Below, one piece after another: positions 1-8,895 of a stretch of DNA of 64,000 bases. Both the position numbers and the translations under genes were made by a program. Origin of the DNA: Companilactobacillus kimchii DSM 13961 = JCM 10707 (lineage in GTDB: Bacteria > Bacillota > Bacilli > Lactobacillales > Lactobacillaceae); assembly GCF_001435445.1 (NCBI RefSeq), contig NZ_AZDH01000001.1, positions 62,001-126,000 on the forward strand. The letters are read 5' to 3'. Every line of letters starts with the position of its first letter. The stretch's first letter is position 1. The notes below the pieces were generated by a model that saw only the letters and a program-made list of their open reading frames with translations, ran no database searches and was not told where the DNA came from.

Positions 1-168
1 ATCTAATTTAAAATTAATTATTTAATTTTAAAACCGCAATATCAAAGCCATCCTTCAAACTTTTAACACAAGTATCTGTTACCATAAGTTTATAGCTATA
101 ATAAATGATTAAGATATTAAAAAACATATCGACATTATTGAGCAAATTACAATTTGGAGGGAAATGGC

Positions 169-1323
169 ATGAAATTCTTTACTGAGGAACAAAGTTTAGA
201 TGTTTTAAAAGATCTAGTCGCAATTAAATCAGATAACGATAACGAATTAAAGGTTGCTTCTTATCTTAAGGACTTATTGGCTAAATACGATATCGAATCA
301 GAAATCAAAATCATTCGTGGTAACCGTGCTAACTTAGTCGCTGAAATCGGCCACGGTAAGCCTGTTTTAGGCATTTCAGGACATATGGATGTTGTTTCTG
401 CTGGTAATCTTGACGATTGGGATAGTGATCCTTACCAATTAACCGAAAAAGATGGTCAACTTTACGGTCGTGGTGCTACCGATATGAAGTCTGGTTTAGC
501 TGCTCTAGTTATTACCATGATTGAATTACATCATCAAGGTCTCCCTAAGCAAGGTACTATTCGTTTGATGGCTACTATGGGTGAAGAAGTTGGCGAAGAA
601 GGGTCGAGTTACTTCTTGAAAGATGGTTCAATGGATGATGTCGACGGTTTAGTTATTGGTGAACCTTCTGGTTACAATATTGGTTATGCCGAAAAGGGTT
701 CGATGGATATCAAATTTATTTCCAAGGGTAAAGCTAGTCACAGCTCCATGCCCGAAAAAGGCTTCAATGCAATTGATCCATTGATGAATCTCTTGATTGA
801 CGCCAATAATACATTCCGTGATGAAAATATTAAGCATGATTCAATTGGTCCATTAATTTTTAATACAACTTTGATCAACGGTGGTACACAAGTTAATTCC
901 ATTCCCGACCATGCCGAAGCTGAAATCAACGCTCGAACAATTCCCGAATATGATAACCAAAAAGTTATTGATGTTTTAAATGATTTGATTAAAAAGTATA
1001 ACGATCAAGGCGCTCAAATCAGTTTTAATGCCTACATGAATGAGTCACCTGTTTTGATGGATCCTAAGAATGCACTTGTTGCTCCTATGAAGAAATTAAT
1101 GGAACAATATACGGATGAAGAAGTTCATGTCACACCAATTTCAGCTGTTACTGACGCTTCCAATTTAGTTCAAAAGAAGCCTAGTAATCTACCATTTTTG
1201 ATTGCTGGACCAGGTAACGATACACCTCATCAAATTAACGAACATGTTGATAAACAAATGTATCTCAACTTTATTGATATTTATGAAAAACTCTTCGTTG
1301 ATTTCCTTAATAATGCAAAATAA
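169..1323 (+). CDS. M20 family zinc metallopeptidase (ArgE/DapE-type deacylase)
   Basis: Predicted cytoplasmic two-metal hydrolase that removes an acyl or peptide group from an amino acid or dipeptide. It is 384 residues, usual for the ArgE/DapE/CPG2 group. Visible motifs are the first metal ligand in GHMDVV (H72), the bridging Asp in GRGATDMKSG (D105), and the catalytic base plus ligand in MGEEVGEEG (E139/E140). The dimerisation domain follows, and a late His lies in TPHQINE. I start at ATG 169, eight bases after GGAGG (156-160); an in-frame TTG at 154 sits inside that ribosome site and is unlikely. It stands alone, with a terminator just after it. Family membership is firm. Whether the substrate is succinyl-diaminopimelate, acetylornithine or a dipeptide cannot be read from sequence. 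Confidence 0.88.
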   Translation: MKFFTEEQSLDVLKDLVAIKSDNDNELKVASYLKDLLAKYDIESEIKIIRGNRANLVAEIGHGKPVLGISGHMDVVSAGNLDDWDSDPYQLTEKDGQLYGRGATDMKSGLAALVITMIELHHQGLPKQGTIRLMATMGEEVGEEGSSYFLKDGSMDDVDGLVIGEPSGYNIGYAEKGSMDIKFISKGKASHSSMPEKGFNAIDPLMNLLIDANNTFRDENIKHDSIGPLIFNTTLINGGTQVNSIPDHAEAEINARTIPEYDNQKVIDVLNDLIKKYNDQGAQISFNAYMNESPVLMDPKNALVAPMKKLMEQYTDEEVHVTPISAVTDASNLVQKKPSNLPFLIAGPGNDTPHQINEHVDKQMYLNFIDIYEKLFVDFLNNAK

Positions 1324-1335
1324 TCGAAAAGAATA

Positions 1336-1385
1336 AAAAAGATGTTCATATTGGCCAATTATGGTTGATATGAACACCTTTTTTT
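1336..1385. terminator. Bidirectional rho-independent terminator
   Basis: A 16-bp stem with one mismatch (arms 1336-1351 and 1368-1383, core TGTTCATAT/ATATGAACA) is flanked by A and T runs. It separates the peptidase from the convergent PTS gene. Confidence 0.8.
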
Positions 1386-1467
1386 ATTTAAAGACAAAAT
1401 TCAGATACTATTAAAATTTGAATAATCGTAGAATCTAGTCTGGAGTAAGAATTGAGAAGATGGCAGT

Positions 1468-3393
1468 TTAAGCAGTAGCAGTTTTCGCCACATTAGCTAG
1501 ACAATCAATGTCACCCACAACACTCTTACCAGCTACTACTTCTTGATTTGGTTTCATATAAGTAATCGATTTAATATCGTTACCTTGTTTAGTAATTGCC
1601 ATGATTACAATATTACTGTGTCCAGCTGCCCTAATCTTTTTACTATCAAATTTGATCAAAGTCTGTCCAGCTTTAACGTGATCATTAACTTCAACAAGTG
1701 GCTTGAAGCCATCACCTTTCATATCAACAGTATCAACTCCGATGTGAAGTAAAACTTCTGTTCCATCATTTAAAGTTAAACCGACGGCATGATTACTACC
1801 TTGCATAACGACCGTAACTTGACCATTAGCTGGAGCAACTAACTTATCACTTGTAGGATTAATGGCAATGCCATCACCTAATTGTTTCTTGGAAAACATT
1901 TCGTCGGGAACATTTTCAATAGCTTCAGTTTTTCCAGTAGCGAAAGCTGTTAAATCGTGAGCCACCTCATCGTTTCCGATATTTCTATCCGCATTCAATT
2001 TAGTTCTAGAAAGAGCAAATGTTAAAACGATAGTTAGAATGAATGTCATGACCTCACCAGCAAGGTAAAAACTCCACTGTTTAGGAAAGACACTTAAGAA
2101 ACTCAAGACGCCACCGACACCAACACTTGATGAACGTACTTGCCAGAATCCCATCCAAGCACCACCAAAGGCACCAGCTAGCATAACGGCAACGAAAGGA
2201 TATCTATTTTTCAAATTAACACCATAAATAGCTGGTTCTGTGATTCCTAAGAATGAAGATAAACCACTAGACCAAGCAACATTTTTCTTCTTAGCATCTT
2301 TTCTAAAAATATATGCCATTGCTAAACAAGCAGCACCTTGAGCCATTGTAACTGGTTCTCCAACTGGCCAAAGTGTCACATAGCCAAGTGTTCCAGCCAT
2401 TTGCAAATTGACACCTAAAAATAGATGATGCATCCCAGTAATAACCAATGGTGCACAGATAAATCCATACAACGCACCACCAAGAACAGGAACTGCATTA
2501 AAGATTGAAACAATGCCTTTAGTAATCCAGTTGGCACCAGTCATGGTAATAGGTCCAATAACTAAGAATGAAGCGAATCCAGTAATTAAAAGTGTTAATG
2601 GAGCTACTAAAATTAATTGCAATGTATCGGGAAGATGTTTCTCAAAGTATTTTTCCAGTTTGACCAATACCCACGCGGCCACCAATACCGGAATAACTTG
2701 TCCTTGATAACCAACTTGGGAAACATGCCAGCCAAACAGATTCCAGGTTGGAGTAGCGGCTGGATGTGAGGCATAATCGTAAGCACTTGTTAAGGCAGGA
2801 TTAACCAAAATTAGTCCTAAAACTATACCCAATAGTGGATTCCCACCAAATTTTTTAACAGCTGACCAGCCAATCAATGCAGGTAAAAATGAAAATGAAG
2901 TTTGTGCGATCAGTTGAATAATATCATTAACACCCTTCCATTCTGTATGCATTTGAATGAATGATGCATTTGGATAAAAGATTCCTTTATTACTCAAAAC
3001 ATTATTAATACCCATCAATAAACCTGCAGCAACGATAGCCGGAATGATAGGAATGAAGATATCACCTAACAGTCTTACTAGACGTTGCAATGCACCCTGT
3101 TTATTACGGCCTTCTTGTTTAACCGACTCGACAGATGCTTCTTGAGCCCCCGTTTGTTTAATGAATTCATCGTAAACTTTAGGAACACTTGGTCCAATCA
3201 CGATTTGAAATTGTCCACCTGCCAAAAAGGTCCCTTGAACAATATCAATTTTTTCTAATTCTTTATCTTTAACTTTTGATTGATCTTTAAGAATGAGTCT
3301 TAATCTGGTGATACAGTGAGTTGCTGATTCGATATTATCTTTGCCACCGATTAATTCGATGATTTTGGTAACATCACCTTTCATATCAGCCAT
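1468..3393 (-). CDS. PTS EIIBCA permease, trehalose/beta-glucoside family (alpha-glucoside likely)
   Basis: Membrane permease of 641 residues that imports and phosphorylates a sugar. EIIB comes first (about 1-85), with phospho-Cys C27 in ATHCITRLR. EIIC follows (about 105-450), with the family motifs GMHH, LGITEPAIYGVN and about ten hydrophobic segments. A glucose-type EIIA ends the protein (about 490-641), with the active His in LLHIGVD. The EIIC core resembles trehalose-specific TreP more than BglP. Neighbours agree: a divergent GH63-type glucosidase and a GntR regulator share the promoter region. There is no phosphotrehalase (TreC, GH13) beside it, so the sugar may be another alpha-glucoside. 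Start is the ATG eight bases after GGGGAG. PTS class is sure; substrate is inferred. Confidence 0.9.
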   Translation of the reverse strand: MADMKGDVTKIIELIGGKDNIESATHCITRLRLILKDQSKVKDKELEKIDIVQGTFLAGGQFQIVIGPSVPKVYDEFIKQTGAQEASVESVKQEGRNKQGALQRLVRLLGDIFIPIIPAIVAAGLLMGINNVLSNKGIFYPNASFIQMHTEWKGVNDIIQLIAQTSFSFLPALIGWSAVKKFGGNPLLGIVLGLILVNPALTSAYDYASHPAATPTWNLFGWHVSQVGYQGQVIPVLVAAWVLVKLEKYFEKHLPDTLQLILVAPLTLLITGFASFLVIGPITMTGANWITKGIVSIFNAVPVLGGALYGFICAPLVITGMHHLFLGVNLQMAGTLGYVTLWPVGEPVTMAQGAACLAMAYIFRKDAKKKNVAWSSGLSSFLGITEPAIYGVNLKNRYPFVAVMLAGAFGGAWMGFWQVRSSSVGVGGVLSFLSVFPKQWSFYLAGEVMTFILTIVLTFALSRTKLNADRNIGNDEVAHDLTAFATGKTEAIENVPDEMFSKKQLGDGIAINPTSDKLVAPANGQVTVVMQGSNHAVGLTLNDGTEVLLHIGVDTVDMKGDGFKPLVEVNDHVKAGQTLIKFDSKKIRAAGHSNIVIMAITKQGNDIKSITYMKPNQEVVAGKSVVGDIDCLANVAKTATA

Positions 3394-3441
3394 AAGATCA
3401 TCTCCCCTAAAATTATTTATATATTTCCAAAAAACAAAGCA

Positions 3442-3478
3442 AGTATAACTTGTTTAAACTAGTTTAGCAAGATATAAT
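3442..3478. promoter_or_regulatory. Overlapping divergent promoters with a shared palindromic operator
   Basis: Rightward promoter: -35 TTGTTT (3450-3455), 17-bp spacer, -10 TATAAT (3473-3478). Leftward promoter: -35 TTGCTA (complement of 3465-3470), 17-bp spacer, -10 TATACT (complement of 3442-3447). An 18-bp inverted repeat AACTTGTTTAAACTAGTT (3447-3464, one mismatched pair) fills the leftward spacer and overlaps the rightward -35. A repressor bound here would shut both promoters. The likely binder is the GntR protein at 5338-6060. Confidence 0.7.
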
Positions 3479-3552
3479 ATATTTGCTTTAGAAAGTGCCT
3501 ACTTATAGGTTCTAATATAAAAATATGATTAATTTAGTTGGTGAGAAATATG

Positions 3553-5259
3553 ATGAATATTAATTCAGTACCCTTTAGTTATTACGGTTCATACATGTCC
3601 ATTTTCAAACATGATGATAAATTATGGCTTCAATCTCTACATGGTAAATCTAAAGGAAATATGGATAGTATTGAAATCTTAGTTACCCACAATGGTAGTC
3701 CCGTTCCCTTCAAGGTAGTAGAAAACTACACTTTATTAGAGCTAGTCTCCAATTTTGGTAAAGTCAGAATATGTTTTAATACTGCTCAAAAAATTGTTTT
3801 TTACAGCACTGATGGCTTAGGAATCCGCTTTGCATCACACCCTAAGTTCAATTTTGAATACAATTTTCAACTAGGTAAAAAAGAGTCTCCCTACTACATA
3901 GTCAATAGCTACAAGAATCTCACTAAATATTTGGTTTACACTACTAATTGCTCTTCACATCTATCCCAATCATTGACTGTGGATGCGACTGGGAGCAATA
4001 AAACAGCTAATAATAGTTCGTTTATTGACGTATTCCCCCAAGGAGACAATTTGTCTACTATTGCTGTCGTTCAAGACATACCAACCAACATGCAAAAACC
4101 TGACAATGAAGAATTGGATTTCTCTTTAATTGAAAAAATTGCCAAACAAAACTTCCACAGTTTTGCTCAGCAATTTCCACTTGTTCAATCAAGTTACAAA
4201 AATGTTCAACTAGATGCAATTTATACCCTCTGGTCTGCCACTGTTTTTCCTGAAGGTAATTTAAAATTTGCTTCTATCTATGCTTCTAACAATAAATTTC
4301 CCGGTGTTTGGAGCTGGGATCATTGTTTTATGGCTTTAGCCTTAGCAGGATCAGACAATCAACTAGCTTGGGATCAGATGAAAGTCATTTTTCAACATCA
4401 AGATAAATTGGGGCAGTTACCGGGATCAGTTAGCGATTCAACTATTAGATGGAACTTCTCCAAACCACCGATCCATGCCTATATTTTTGCTAAAATGGCT
4501 CAAAAAATGGCGTTTACAGACACACAGTTATTTGAAATCCATTACTGGATCAGTAAACAAGTTAACTTTTATTTGAACTATAAAGACTCCAATGAAGACG
4601 GCATTTGCGAATACGATCACGGTAATGATAGCGGCCAGGACAACAGTACTGTTTTTGCCCAAAATACCGTCATCGATTCACCTGATCTTTCGGCCTATCT
4701 GATTTTTGCTATGAATTATTTGTTCAAACTGTCCAAACAACTTAATTTGCCTGAACAGATGGAATATTGGTCTAAGAAAAAAGCTATCCTAACCGCTAAA
4801 TTTAAAAGTTACTTCTTCGATGAAAGGAATCTACCTTGTGCTAGAGAAATGTTCACTGGCAAAAAAATAGAATCCCACGGACTCTTACCTCTCGTTTCAT
4901 TAGTTGTAAGTAAAGAACTAAATCATCAACAAATCGATGCTATCACTAAAGATATCAAGAAACATTTCATTACCAAATTTGGTATCGCAACTGAAGCTCT
5001 TGATAGTCCACTTTATCAAGACGACGCCTATTGGCGTGGCCCTATTTGGGGGCCTTCATCTGTGATAATGTATGAAGCACTAAAAGATGCTGGTGAAATA
5101 GAATTAGCTCAACAAATTGCCCATGGTTTCTGTAAAACTGTGAAAACATATGGTTTCGCTGAAAATTTCGATGCTAAAACCGGTGTCGGTTTACGAGATA
5201 AATCATTCTCATGGACTGCCAGTGCTTTTCTATATTTTGCCAACGAATTGCATTTGTAA
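3553..5259 (+). CDS. GH63-type (MGH1-like) alpha-glycosidase
   Basis: Predicted cytoplasmic retaining/inverting-clan (alpha/alpha)6-barrel glycosidase of 568 residues with no signal peptide. The N-terminal 190 residues look like the beta-sandwich of this family. The catalytic barrel carries WSWDH (general acid Asp region), YDHGNDSGQDNS, DDAYWRGPIWG and YGFAENFDAKTG, which holds the usual catalytic-base Glu. GH63 members hydrolyse alpha-glucosides or mannosylglycerate. Its placement opposite a trehalose-family PTS suggests hydrolysis of the imported (phosphorylated) alpha-glucoside. I start at ATG 3553, seven bases after GGTGAG; ATG 3550 and GTG 3541 are also in frame. The family is clear, the exact bond is not. 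Confidence 0.8.
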   Translation: MNINSVPFSYYGSYMSIFKHDDKLWLQSLHGKSKGNMDSIEILVTHNGSPVPFKVVENYTLLELVSNFGKVRICFNTAQKIVFYSTDGLGIRFASHPKFNFEYNFQLGKKESPYYIVNSYKNLTKYLVYTTNCSSHLSQSLTVDATGSNKTANNSSFIDVFPQGDNLSTIAVVQDIPTNMQKPDNEELDFSLIEKIAKQNFHSFAQQFPLVQSSYKNVQLDAIYTLWSATVFPEGNLKFASIYASNNKFPGVWSWDHCFMALALAGSDNQLAWDQMKVIFQHQDKLGQLPGSVSDSTIRWNFSKPPIHAYIFAKMAQKMAFTDTQLFEIHYWISKQVNFYLNYKDSNEDGICEYDHGNDSGQDNSTVFAQNTVIDSPDLSAYLIFAMNYLFKLSKQLNLPEQMEYWSKKKAILTAKFKSYFFDERNLPCAREMFTGKKIESHGLLPLVSLVVSKELNHQQIDAITKDIKKHFITKFGIATEALDSPLYQDDAYWRGPIWGPSSVIMYEALKDAGEIELAQQIAHGFCKTVKTYGFAENFDAKTGVGLRDKSFSWTASAFLYFANELHL

Positions 5260-5337
5260 AATTAAATCAAAACAGTAATAATTATAGATATAAACGATTT
5301 CTGGAGGGGTGATATTATCGCAAACAATAAGTACGAT

Positions 5338-6060
5338 GTGATTTATGAAGATTTGAAAAAAAGAATTAAGAACGAAGAATACAAGTATCAAGAAAAAATA
5401 CCTTCAGAAACCAATTTGATTCTAGAATATGACTGTTCCCGTAATACCCTTCGTCGAGCAATTAAGAAACTAGGTACAGAAGGTTACGTCCAAAGCATCC
5501 GCGGCAAAGGCGTTATAGTTATTTATAACGCCAATTTAGAAAATACTTTAATCAAAAAAGGCAACCATTCTTTTAGTCAAATGGCCGACCGTAATAAAAT
5601 CAAATTTAAAACCAGTGTTTTGCTATTCGATGAAATTGAAATCAATAAGAAATTAGCTCTAGAAAGTACCTTTCCTGTCGGCACACCCGTCTATTATATT
5701 AAAAGGCTCCGTTCTATCGGTGATGACAATTACATCATTGAAGAGAACTACTTCATGCGCAAAGTTGTTAAGGATTTGACTATCAGTATCGCCCAAAATT
5801 CAATTTATAAGTATTTAAATGAAGTTCTAAATGAACCAATTGCTACTACCAAGCGTATTTTAACCTTTGGCATAGCGACTGATCAGGATAAAAAATATTT
5901 GGATTTGAATGGTTATAACGCCGTTCCGATTGTGACAAACTATTCATTCACCAATGACGGAACTATGTTTGAATACACTGTTTCTCATCATCGACCTGAT
6001 AAATTTATTTTTTATGATCAAAATCAGACCAATCCAGTTTCCTTTATGTTGGACAAATAA
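5338..6060 (+). CDS. GntR/HutC-family repressor (TreR-like) with UTRA effector domain
   Basis: Winged-helix DNA-binding domain (about residues 1-65, core SRNTLRRAIKKLGTEGYV) plus a UTRA sugar-phosphate-sensing domain (about 85-235). It lies 78 bases after the glucosidase on the same transcript and probably represses the divergent promoters at 3442-3478, with a sugar phosphate as inducer. The start is odd. The given start GTG 5338 has no ribosome site, while a strong GGAGGGG (5303-5309) precedes in-frame ATT 5314 and ATC 5317. Starting there would add IIANNKYD and restore the complete KYDVIYEDLKKRI helix expected at the family N-terminus. Family certain; start unresolved. Confidence 0.88.
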   Translation: MIYEDLKKRIKNEEYKYQEKIPSETNLILEYDCSRNTLRRAIKKLGTEGYVQSIRGKGVIVIYNANLENTLIKKGNHSFSQMADRNKIKFKTSVLLFDEIEINKKLALESTFPVGTPVYYIKRLRSIGDDNYIIEENYFMRKVVKDLTISIAQNSIYKYLNEVLNEPIATTKRILTFGIATDQDKKYLDLNGYNAVPIVTNYSFTNDGTMFEYTVSHHRPDKFIFYDQNQTNPVSFMLDK

Positions 6061-6100
6061 AAATCACGAATTCATTTTTCTTATGAATTCGTGATTTTTT
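6061..6100. terminator. Bidirectional terminator
   Basis: Perfect 15-bp stem AAATCACGAATTCAT (6061-6075) with its complement (6083-6097), 7-base loop and T run. It serves the GntR gene and overlaps the last codons of the convergent ASCH gene. Confidence 0.9.
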
Positions 6101-6425
6101 CGATTTTAATAGCTAAAGCACCATACTTTTGCTCACGTTCACGTGAATATATCTCCTGATTCTCTCGATCCAACTCTTCAATTGATTCATCCTCAGGTGC
6201 ACCAATAATCGAACCAGAATATTTGGCAAAAAGTTCCTTAAACGTTGTAAATTTTTCTAACCCTAATACTTTAACCTTTAAGGTTTCGCCCGTAGTCAGA
6301 TTTTTGAATTCTATGAAGTCATCAATTTGCAATTGTGAACGTTTCTCATCATTTAATCTAACCTCAATCGTTTTTTCACCTGATTTGATGGCCTCAAACG
6401 GTTGATCGTATAATCCCATTTGCAT
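6081..6425 (-). CDS. ASCH-domain protein
   Basis: Small 114-residue cytoplasmic protein of the ASCH (PUA-like beta-barrel) superfamily. The signature region is GLYDQPFEAIKSGEKTIEVR near the N-terminus, where a Lys-Thr-x-Glu-x-Arg pocket is typical, followed by IDDFIEF and a VLGLEKF strand. ASCH proteins are thought to bind RNA or modified nucleosides, and some hydrolyse N4-acetylcytidine; no specific role can be assigned here. The ribosome site AAGGA lies upstream of ATG 6425; ATG 6419 is an alternative. It is a single-gene unit divergent from the phosphodiesterase gene. Confidence 0.82.
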   Translation of the reverse strand: MQMGLYDQPFEAIKSGEKTIEVRLNDEKRSQLQIDDFIEFKNLTTGETLKVKVLGLEKFTTFKELFAKYSGSIIGAPEDESIEELDRENQEIYSREREQKYGALAIKIEKITNS

Positions 6426-6504
6426 ATCACAATTCCTTCTTTCAATTAATATTAATAATTATATAATAACGAGGTATACAACAATTCTTTGGGGGATAAA
6501 TAAT

Positions 6505-8283
6505 ATGGGGATATTTTCCGAATTTCGGAAACAAAATAGTAACTTTTGGCGCTACTTCTGGAAGTACAGTCAAATCATCATCTTAATTCAATTGATGATC
6601 ACCTATGTTTTAGTACCAATTCTTAACTACTTAGCTAACGGGATAACTTTTTTAGGAAATGTTAAATACCTTTCTTACACTAATGTGCCCTACCTTATTA
6701 CCAAGAAACCACTGGTAGTCATTGGTTTAATCGTTATTCTTCTATTAATACTATTGCTAGTTTTCACGCAATTCACTTTACTCTTAATCAGTTTCCAAGC
6801 CATCAAATCTAAAGCCAGTCTGAGTTGGTGGGATTATTTGAAACGTGTTTCTAAAAATGTTTTAGGTTTACCTTTTAAAGCTTTCGGTTTCTTCCTACTT
6901 TACTTTTTAATCATCACACCTTTTGGTAGCTTAGGTATTTCTTCTACCTTATTGAATAAAGTCAAGATTCCACAATTCATTTTGGATTGGCTACTACAGG
7001 AACATCTTCCTTTAGCAATATTATTGGGAGCTATCTATCTGATTGTCCTTTACATTGGACTTCGTTGGCTCTTCGTTTTACCACTTATGATTTTTGAAAA
7101 TAAACCAATCAAGTTAGCTATAAATCGCAGTTGGGAAATGACTCGTGGTAAAACTCTCCACTACTTAGGAATTTTTCTTGTGTTAATCGCTGTAGTATCA
7201 ATTATGGCAACTGTTTTGATTGGTATCGTAATTTTGCTCCAATGGCTAATTGATCAGGCAGCCTTCCTTGGAAAATTCGACTTTACCATGGCTGTCATCA
7301 ACATGACACTAATTCAATTTATTAATATTTTCATCAGTATTTACGCTTCTGGAGTCGCCGTTTTGATTATGTTGAGTCACACACATACTCATTACTTCTA
7401 TCCCAAAAGAGAACATCGTGGTCATAAATGGTTCTGGGGTGTCATGGCCGTGGTCGTTGTTATCAGTTTTGTAACTTACAACGTTACCTACTTTAACGAT
7501 TGGCTGTTGGAACCACCAGTTACAATTTCACATCGTGGTGTTGACGACGGTAATGGTGTTCAAAATACTGTTTCTGCCATGCAGGCTACTTCGAAAGAGA
7601 AACCTGATTACATTGAGATGGATATTCAAGAGACCAAAGATCATCAATTTGTCGTCTATCATGATAATACCTTGAGCAATCTAGCCGGAATTAATAAGAA
7701 ACCTAGTCAGATGACTTTGAACGAATTAACATCAACTAAGATCCATGAAAATGGTAAAACAGCTTATATTGCCAGCTTCGATGATTATCTTGCTGCTTCA
7801 GAAAAATTGAATCAAAAATTACTAGTTGAATTCAAATCAGTTTCTGGTAACAGTAATAATTTTGTTAAACATTTTTCTCAGAAATACGGTACACGCCTAT
7901 ATCAAGATAAAGACATGGTACACTCACTTAGTTATAAATATATCGAGCAAAGTAAAGAATACATGCCTAAAGTTAAAGCCAGTTACATCTTGTCATTCAA
8001 TCTAGCTGGAATTCCCATCACAAAAGCTAATGCCTTCACGATGGAATACACAACTTTGAATTCTAGATTTATTGAAGGCGCTCACTTGCAAAATAAGAAA
8101 GTTTACGCTTGGACGGCAAATGATGAAGAATCAATGGATCATATGATTTTCATAGGTTCTGACGGCGTTATAACGGATAACCTGAGTCTCTTGAATGGTG
8201 AAATCCACCGTTTGTTCAATAAATCCAGTTACTCAGAACGTATGACTATTTACGTTACTCAAATGCAAGATCCTTTTAATTAA
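6505..8283 (+). CDS. Membrane glycerophosphodiester phosphodiesterase
   Basis: 592 residues. The N-terminal half (about 1-325) is a multi-pass membrane domain of the GPDPase_memb type with roughly seven hydrophobic segments. The C-terminal half (about 340-575) is a GDPD TIM barrel. The catalytic signature is present: SHRG, then YIEMDIQ with metal-binding acids, then VVYHD. The enzyme splits glycerophosphodiesters to glycerol-3-phosphate and an alcohol, possibly during lipoteichoic acid or phospholipid turnover; the barrel likely faces outward after the last membrane segment. ATG 6505 follows GGGGG at about 10 bases. A TATAAT (6462-6467) upstream is a plausible -10. Monocistronic. Confidence 0.9.
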   Translation: MGIFSEFRKQNSNFWRYFWKYSQIIILIQLMITYVLVPILNYLANGITFLGNVKYLSYTNVPYLITKKPLVVIGLIVILLLILLLVFTQFTLLLISFQAIKSKASLSWWDYLKRVSKNVLGLPFKAFGFFLLYFLIITPFGSLGISSTLLNKVKIPQFILDWLLQEHLPLAILLGAIYLIVLYIGLRWLFVLPLMIFENKPIKLAINRSWEMTRGKTLHYLGIFLVLIAVVSIMATVLIGIVILLQWLIDQAAFLGKFDFTMAVINMTLIQFINIFISIYASGVAVLIMLSHTHTHYFYPKREHRGHKWFWGVMAVVVVISFVTYNVTYFNDWLLEPPVTISHRGVDDGNGVQNTVSAMQATSKEKPDYIEMDIQETKDHQFVVYHDNTLSNLAGINKKPSQMTLNELTSTKIHENGKTAYIASFDDYLAASEKLNQKLLVEFKSVSGNSNNFVKHFSQKYGTRLYQDKDMVHSLSYKYIEQSKEYMPKVKASYILSFNLAGIPITKANAFTMEYTTLNSRFIEGAHLQNKKVYAWTANDEESMDHMIFIGSDGVITDNLSLLNGEIHRLFNKSSYSERMTIYVTQMQDPFN

Positions 8284-8301
8284 CAAACTATATTTTTAGA
8301 G

Positions 8302-8339
8302 AAGCCCACATTCTTGAATCCAAGAATGTGGGCTTTTGT
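8302..8339 (+). terminator. Rho-independent terminator
   Basis: Perfect 15-bp stem (AAGCCCACATTCTTG 8302-8316, complement 8321-8335) with a 4-base loop and a short T run after the phosphodiesterase gene. Confidence 0.9.
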
Positions 8340-8370
8340 CACTCTCATGTGACAAATTGATCATTAATAT

Positions 8371-8392
8371 TGTAATCGTTTTCAAATATACT
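8371..8392 (+). promoter_or_regulatory. Perfect cre box beside the PTS promoter
   Basis: TGTAATCGTTTTCA (8371-8384) matches the CcpA consensus TGWAANCGNTNWCA at every position. It is followed at once by a -10-like TATACT (8387-8392). CcpA bound here would block the fructose-family PTS operon when a preferred sugar is present. Confidence 0.75.
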
Positions 8393-8427
8393 CTATTTGA
8401 AATCAAGGATAAGAGGAGTCAAAAATA

Positions 8428-8874
8428 ATGACTATGTTTAACATCGATCACATAAATATGAACTTAAATGGTAATACACAAAAGGAAATACTTTCTTCAC
8501 TTGCTACTCTTGCAAAGAGTCAAGATATCGTTTCGGCTGAAGACACTTTAGTTCAGGATTACCTAGAAAGAGAAAAAGAATCGACTACGGGATTTGGTAA
8601 CGGTGTTGCAATACCCCATGCACGTACAAATAACGTAAAGACTACCGCTATTCTATTTGGTAGAAGTAGTTCAGATATTGAATGGAATTCTTTAGACGGT
8701 AAACCAGTTAATACTTTTATTAGTTTATTGGTCCCTAACGATCAAGGTGATACACATCTAAAGTTATTAGCAAAGCTAAGCCGTCAACTAGTACACAAAG
8801 ATTTCGTATCAATTTTAAAGAATGGTACTAAAGAAGAAGTTTTCACAGCTATTAACAATGTCCTAGAAAATTAA
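8428..8874 (+). CDS. PTS EIIA, fructose/mannitol family
   Basis: 148-residue cytoplasmic phosphocarrier that passes phosphate from HPr to EIIB. The PTS_EIIA_2 active site is GVAIPHAR (His near residue 72), with the following FGRSSSDIEW and KLLAKLSRQL helix typical of the domain. ATG 8428 is preceded by GAGGAG. It is the first gene of the operon and lies 21 bases before EIIBC. The likely sugar is a fructose-like hexose; see the EIIBC entry. Confidence 0.9.
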   Translation: MTMFNIDHINMNLNGNTQKEILSSLATLAKSQDIVSAEDTLVQDYLEREKESTTGFGNGVAIPHARTNNVKTTAILFGRSSSDIEWNSLDGKPVNTFISLLVPNDQGDTHLKLLAKLSRQLVHKDFVSILKNGTKEEVFTAINNVLEN

Positions 8875-8895
8875 AATTGTAAGGGGGATTAAATT

